Shown: positions 61,838 through 63,053 of the stretch, in pieces
Layout: each line of letters starts with the position of its first letter
How positions within the stretch are numbered: the first letter of the stretch is position 1
Source of the DNA: an uncultured Bacteroidales bacterium
GTDB taxonomy: Bacteria; Bacteroidota; Bacteroidia; Bacteroidales; P3
DNA: 63,053 nucleotides
Assembly (NCBI GenBank): GCA_900318175.1
Contig: ONJQ01000028.1
Location: 1 to 63,053, forward strand
Reading direction: 5' to 3'
The notes under the pieces: generated by a model
What the model was told of the DNA's origin: nothing
Databases searched by the model: none
What the model saw: the letters and a program-made list of their open reading frames with translations, nothing else
Position numbers and translations under genes: made by a program

Positions 61838-61914
61838 TATGTATGTTAATAGATTGATTGTGTTACACGTAAAAGCAAAACATCTAATCAATGTATCAAC
61901 TTTCGTGGAGCGAA

Positions 61915-62988
61915 TTACGCATAGAGTTCTTCGAAGATCTTGCGCAGTTTGGGGCTCTCGCGGAGCTCCTGCAGGGTGAATTCGGCGTGACCCTTGGTGT
62001 AGCCGTTACCCATAATCATGTTGACATCGCTGCCGATACCTTCGGCACCGAGGCTGGCTTTGGTGAAGCTGGTGGCCATGCTGAAGAAGTAGACAATGCC
62101 GTCGTCCTTGGTGCAGAGCACAGCGGTCATCTCCTGGTCGGGAACGTTGACGCAGTTGATGGTGACGTCGGCCATCTTGCCGTTGGTGAGCTTCTCGATG
62201 AGTTCGTAGACCTGAACGGGGGTCATGCCGGCAGCAGACTCGACGATGTCGCAGAAGCCGAGATCCTTGATGCGCTGGGTGCTCTTGGGGCTGTTGGCAA
62301 TACCGATAACCTTACCGGTGACGCCTACGCGCTTTTTGGCCTCGTAGCAGCAGAGCATACCGCTCTTGCCACCAGCACCGAGGATGACAACGGTCTGGCC
62401 ATACTGGCACAGCTTGGCAGTCTGGGCGGGAGCACCGGCGACGTCGAGGGCGGAGAGGGCCAGCTTCTCAGGCATGTCGGTAGGGATCTTGGCATAGATG
62501 CCGCTCTCGAAGAGGATGGCCTTACCCTTGATGTCGACCTGGTCGACGTCGGGACGGATTTCGATAATCTCGTCGATGCGGAGAGGAGTCAGGGAGAGGC
62601 TGACGAGGGTAGCAATGCGGTCACCTTCTTTCAGGTCGATCTTGCCCTTCAGAGCGTCGCCGATTTTCTCAACCTTGCCGAGGAGCATGCCGCCGGAACC
62701 GGTGCGACGGTTGCGGTGCTTGCCCTGCAGTTCCACGTTGAGGAACATCTCCTTCTTGACCTCTTCCATGATTTTCTCCTGGCTTGCGCCTTCGCCGGCC
62801 TGCTGTTTGGCATAGTTGTGGATGTCGGTGAAGCTGGCGGAGTCGATATTCAGGGTCTGCACGTCGATGAGAATCTCATTGTCGTAGAGAACATCCATGT
62901 TATTGTCCAGTTTGTTTGCGGGCTGCGGAAGAACGCCCTTGGGCTCGATGACACGGTGAGTGCCGTACTTGTTACCTTTTGGTTGCAT
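61915..62988 (-). CDS. kdd: L-erythro-3,5-diaminohexanoate dehydrogenase
   Basis: A 357-residue enzyme started at the ATG at 62988 ('MQPKGNKYGTHRVIEPKGVL', the family's conserved opening); an upstream Met at 63036 adds only leader residues. The Rossmann part has 'TVVILGAGGKSGMLCCYEA' for NAD(P), and 'RNRRTGSGGMLLGKVEKIG' precedes it. It oxidatively deaminates 3,5-diaminohexanoate to 5-amino-3-oxohexanoate, the third main step of lysine fermentation after KamA and KamDE. KamDE, Kce and Kal are probably beyond the right edge, where this operon begins. Confidence 0.93.
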   Translation of the reverse strand: MQPKGNKYGTHRVIEPKGVLPQPANKLDNNMDVLYDNEILIDVQTLNIDSASFTDIHNYAKQQAGEGASQEKIMEEVKKEMFLNVELQGKHRNRRTGSGGMLLGKVEKIGDALKGKIDLKEGDRIATLVSLSLTPLRIDEIIEIRPDVDQVDIKGKAILFESGIYAKIPTDMPEKLALSALDVAGAPAQTAKLCQYGQTVVILGAGGKSGMLCCYEAKKRVGVTGKVIGIANSPKSTQRIKDLGFCDIVESAAGMTPVQVYELIEKLTNGKMADVTINCVNVPDQEMTAVLCTKDDGIVYFFSMATSFTKASLGAEGIGSDVNMIMGNGYTKGHAEFTLQELRESPKLRKIFEELYA

Positions 62989-63053
62989 AATGATAATATT
63001 TATTTTGTTGATTATTAATATTGTACTTAAAAACAAATAGCCTTTAAAACGTA

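Larger units (their letters stand above)
61018..61914. other. Long kamA-kdd gap with hairpins and possible gene debris
   Basis: 897 bp. It holds the kamA promoter, a GGTCCACTCTT direct repeat (about 61222-61245), the kdd terminator (61801-61837) and a second hairpin. On the minus strand, pieces such as 'VRLRLNPSEQLRDTLLLRYN' and 'YSHIRNNFTANANSQYYSVA' (about 61390-61700) read like protein but are split by stops and frame changes. No intact gene was found. Confidence 0.5.

Noticed and set aside
1-63053. tRNA, rRNA, CRISPR array or insertion sequence
   Set aside because: No cloverleaf with CCA-end context, no rRNA blocks, no regularly spaced repeats and no transposase frame were seen.

Overview
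The window is a dense, mostly host-like stretch of a Bacteroidota chromosome, almost certainly order Bacteroidales. Three things point there. At least fourteen transcription units begin downstream of a TAnnTTTG '-7' box, usually extended to TAnnTTTGCA. Several secreted proteins carry type IX secretion system (T9SS) sorting domains of type A or type B, and the T9SS protein PorQ is encoded here. The gene content also fits: YfhO family, DUF349 repeats, GldB-like lipoprotein, M56/BlaI pairs, a pyrophosphate-type phosphofructokinase, and the lysine fermentation genes kamA and kdd. I saw no tRNA, rRNA, CRISPR array, insertion sequence or prophage.

Layout. 1-850: 3' part of a T9SS cargo gene. 1142-6606 (+): c-di-AMP phosphodiesterase PgpH, a YfhO-family membrane protein and a GT2 glycosyltransferase. 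6803-13129 (+): DUF349 protein, GldB-like lipoprotein, an LtaS-like phosphoglycerol transferase beside a diacylglycerol-kinase-family lipid kinase, and a SUI1 protein. 13130-13702 holds a decayed T9SS sorting-domain remnant and a dispersed repeat. 13703-15920 (-): envelope genes (NlpC/P60, DivIC/FtsB, MltD). 16270-22240 (+): thioredoxin, DUF58, butyrate kinase, FKBP isomerase, an unusually short chorismate synthase, a DUF4369 lipoprotein and LpxH. 22315-27005 (-): ClpB, and a thioredoxin-like/PKD T9SS cargo.

27161-32942 (-) is a regulated envelope locus: BlaI repressor, M56 sensor protease, a lipoprotein, an outer-membrane beta-barrel and a second lipoprotein paralogous to the first. One paralog keeps a CxxC motif; the other has lost it through a clean 30-nt deletion. 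33156-37203 (-): GalE, Fic, a 53-aa membrane peptide and GlyA. 37518-39887 (+): a GH3 plus beta-lactamase fusion. 39962-44509 (-): DUF748/AsmA-like protein, an M6 metalloprotease with sorting domain, and a TerB/DnaJ protein. 45005-47043 (+): small membrane protein, secreted protein and IspD/TarI-family cytidylyltransferase. 47104-49347 (-): a large IgGFc-binding/PKD T9SS type B cargo.

The most distinctive system is 49475-53820 (+): a four-gene phosphonate operon. It encodes a cytidylyltransferase fused to PEP mutase, phosphonopyruvate decarboxylase, an iron-ADH-family phosphonoacetaldehyde reductase and a LicD-family transferase; the last three genes overlap by 4 nt each. No aminotransferase is present, so the inferred product is 2-hydroxyethylphosphonate, activated as a CMP ester and placed on a cell-surface glycan or lipid by LicD.

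53864-59573 (-): EnvC-like activator, PPi-PFK, an unknown secreted protein, LplA and PorQ. 59761-62988 (-): KamA and Kdd, the start of lysine fermentation; with butyrate kinase at 17680 this suggests amino-acid fermentation to butyrate. The roughly 900 bp between kamA and kdd has terminators and debris but no convincing gene.
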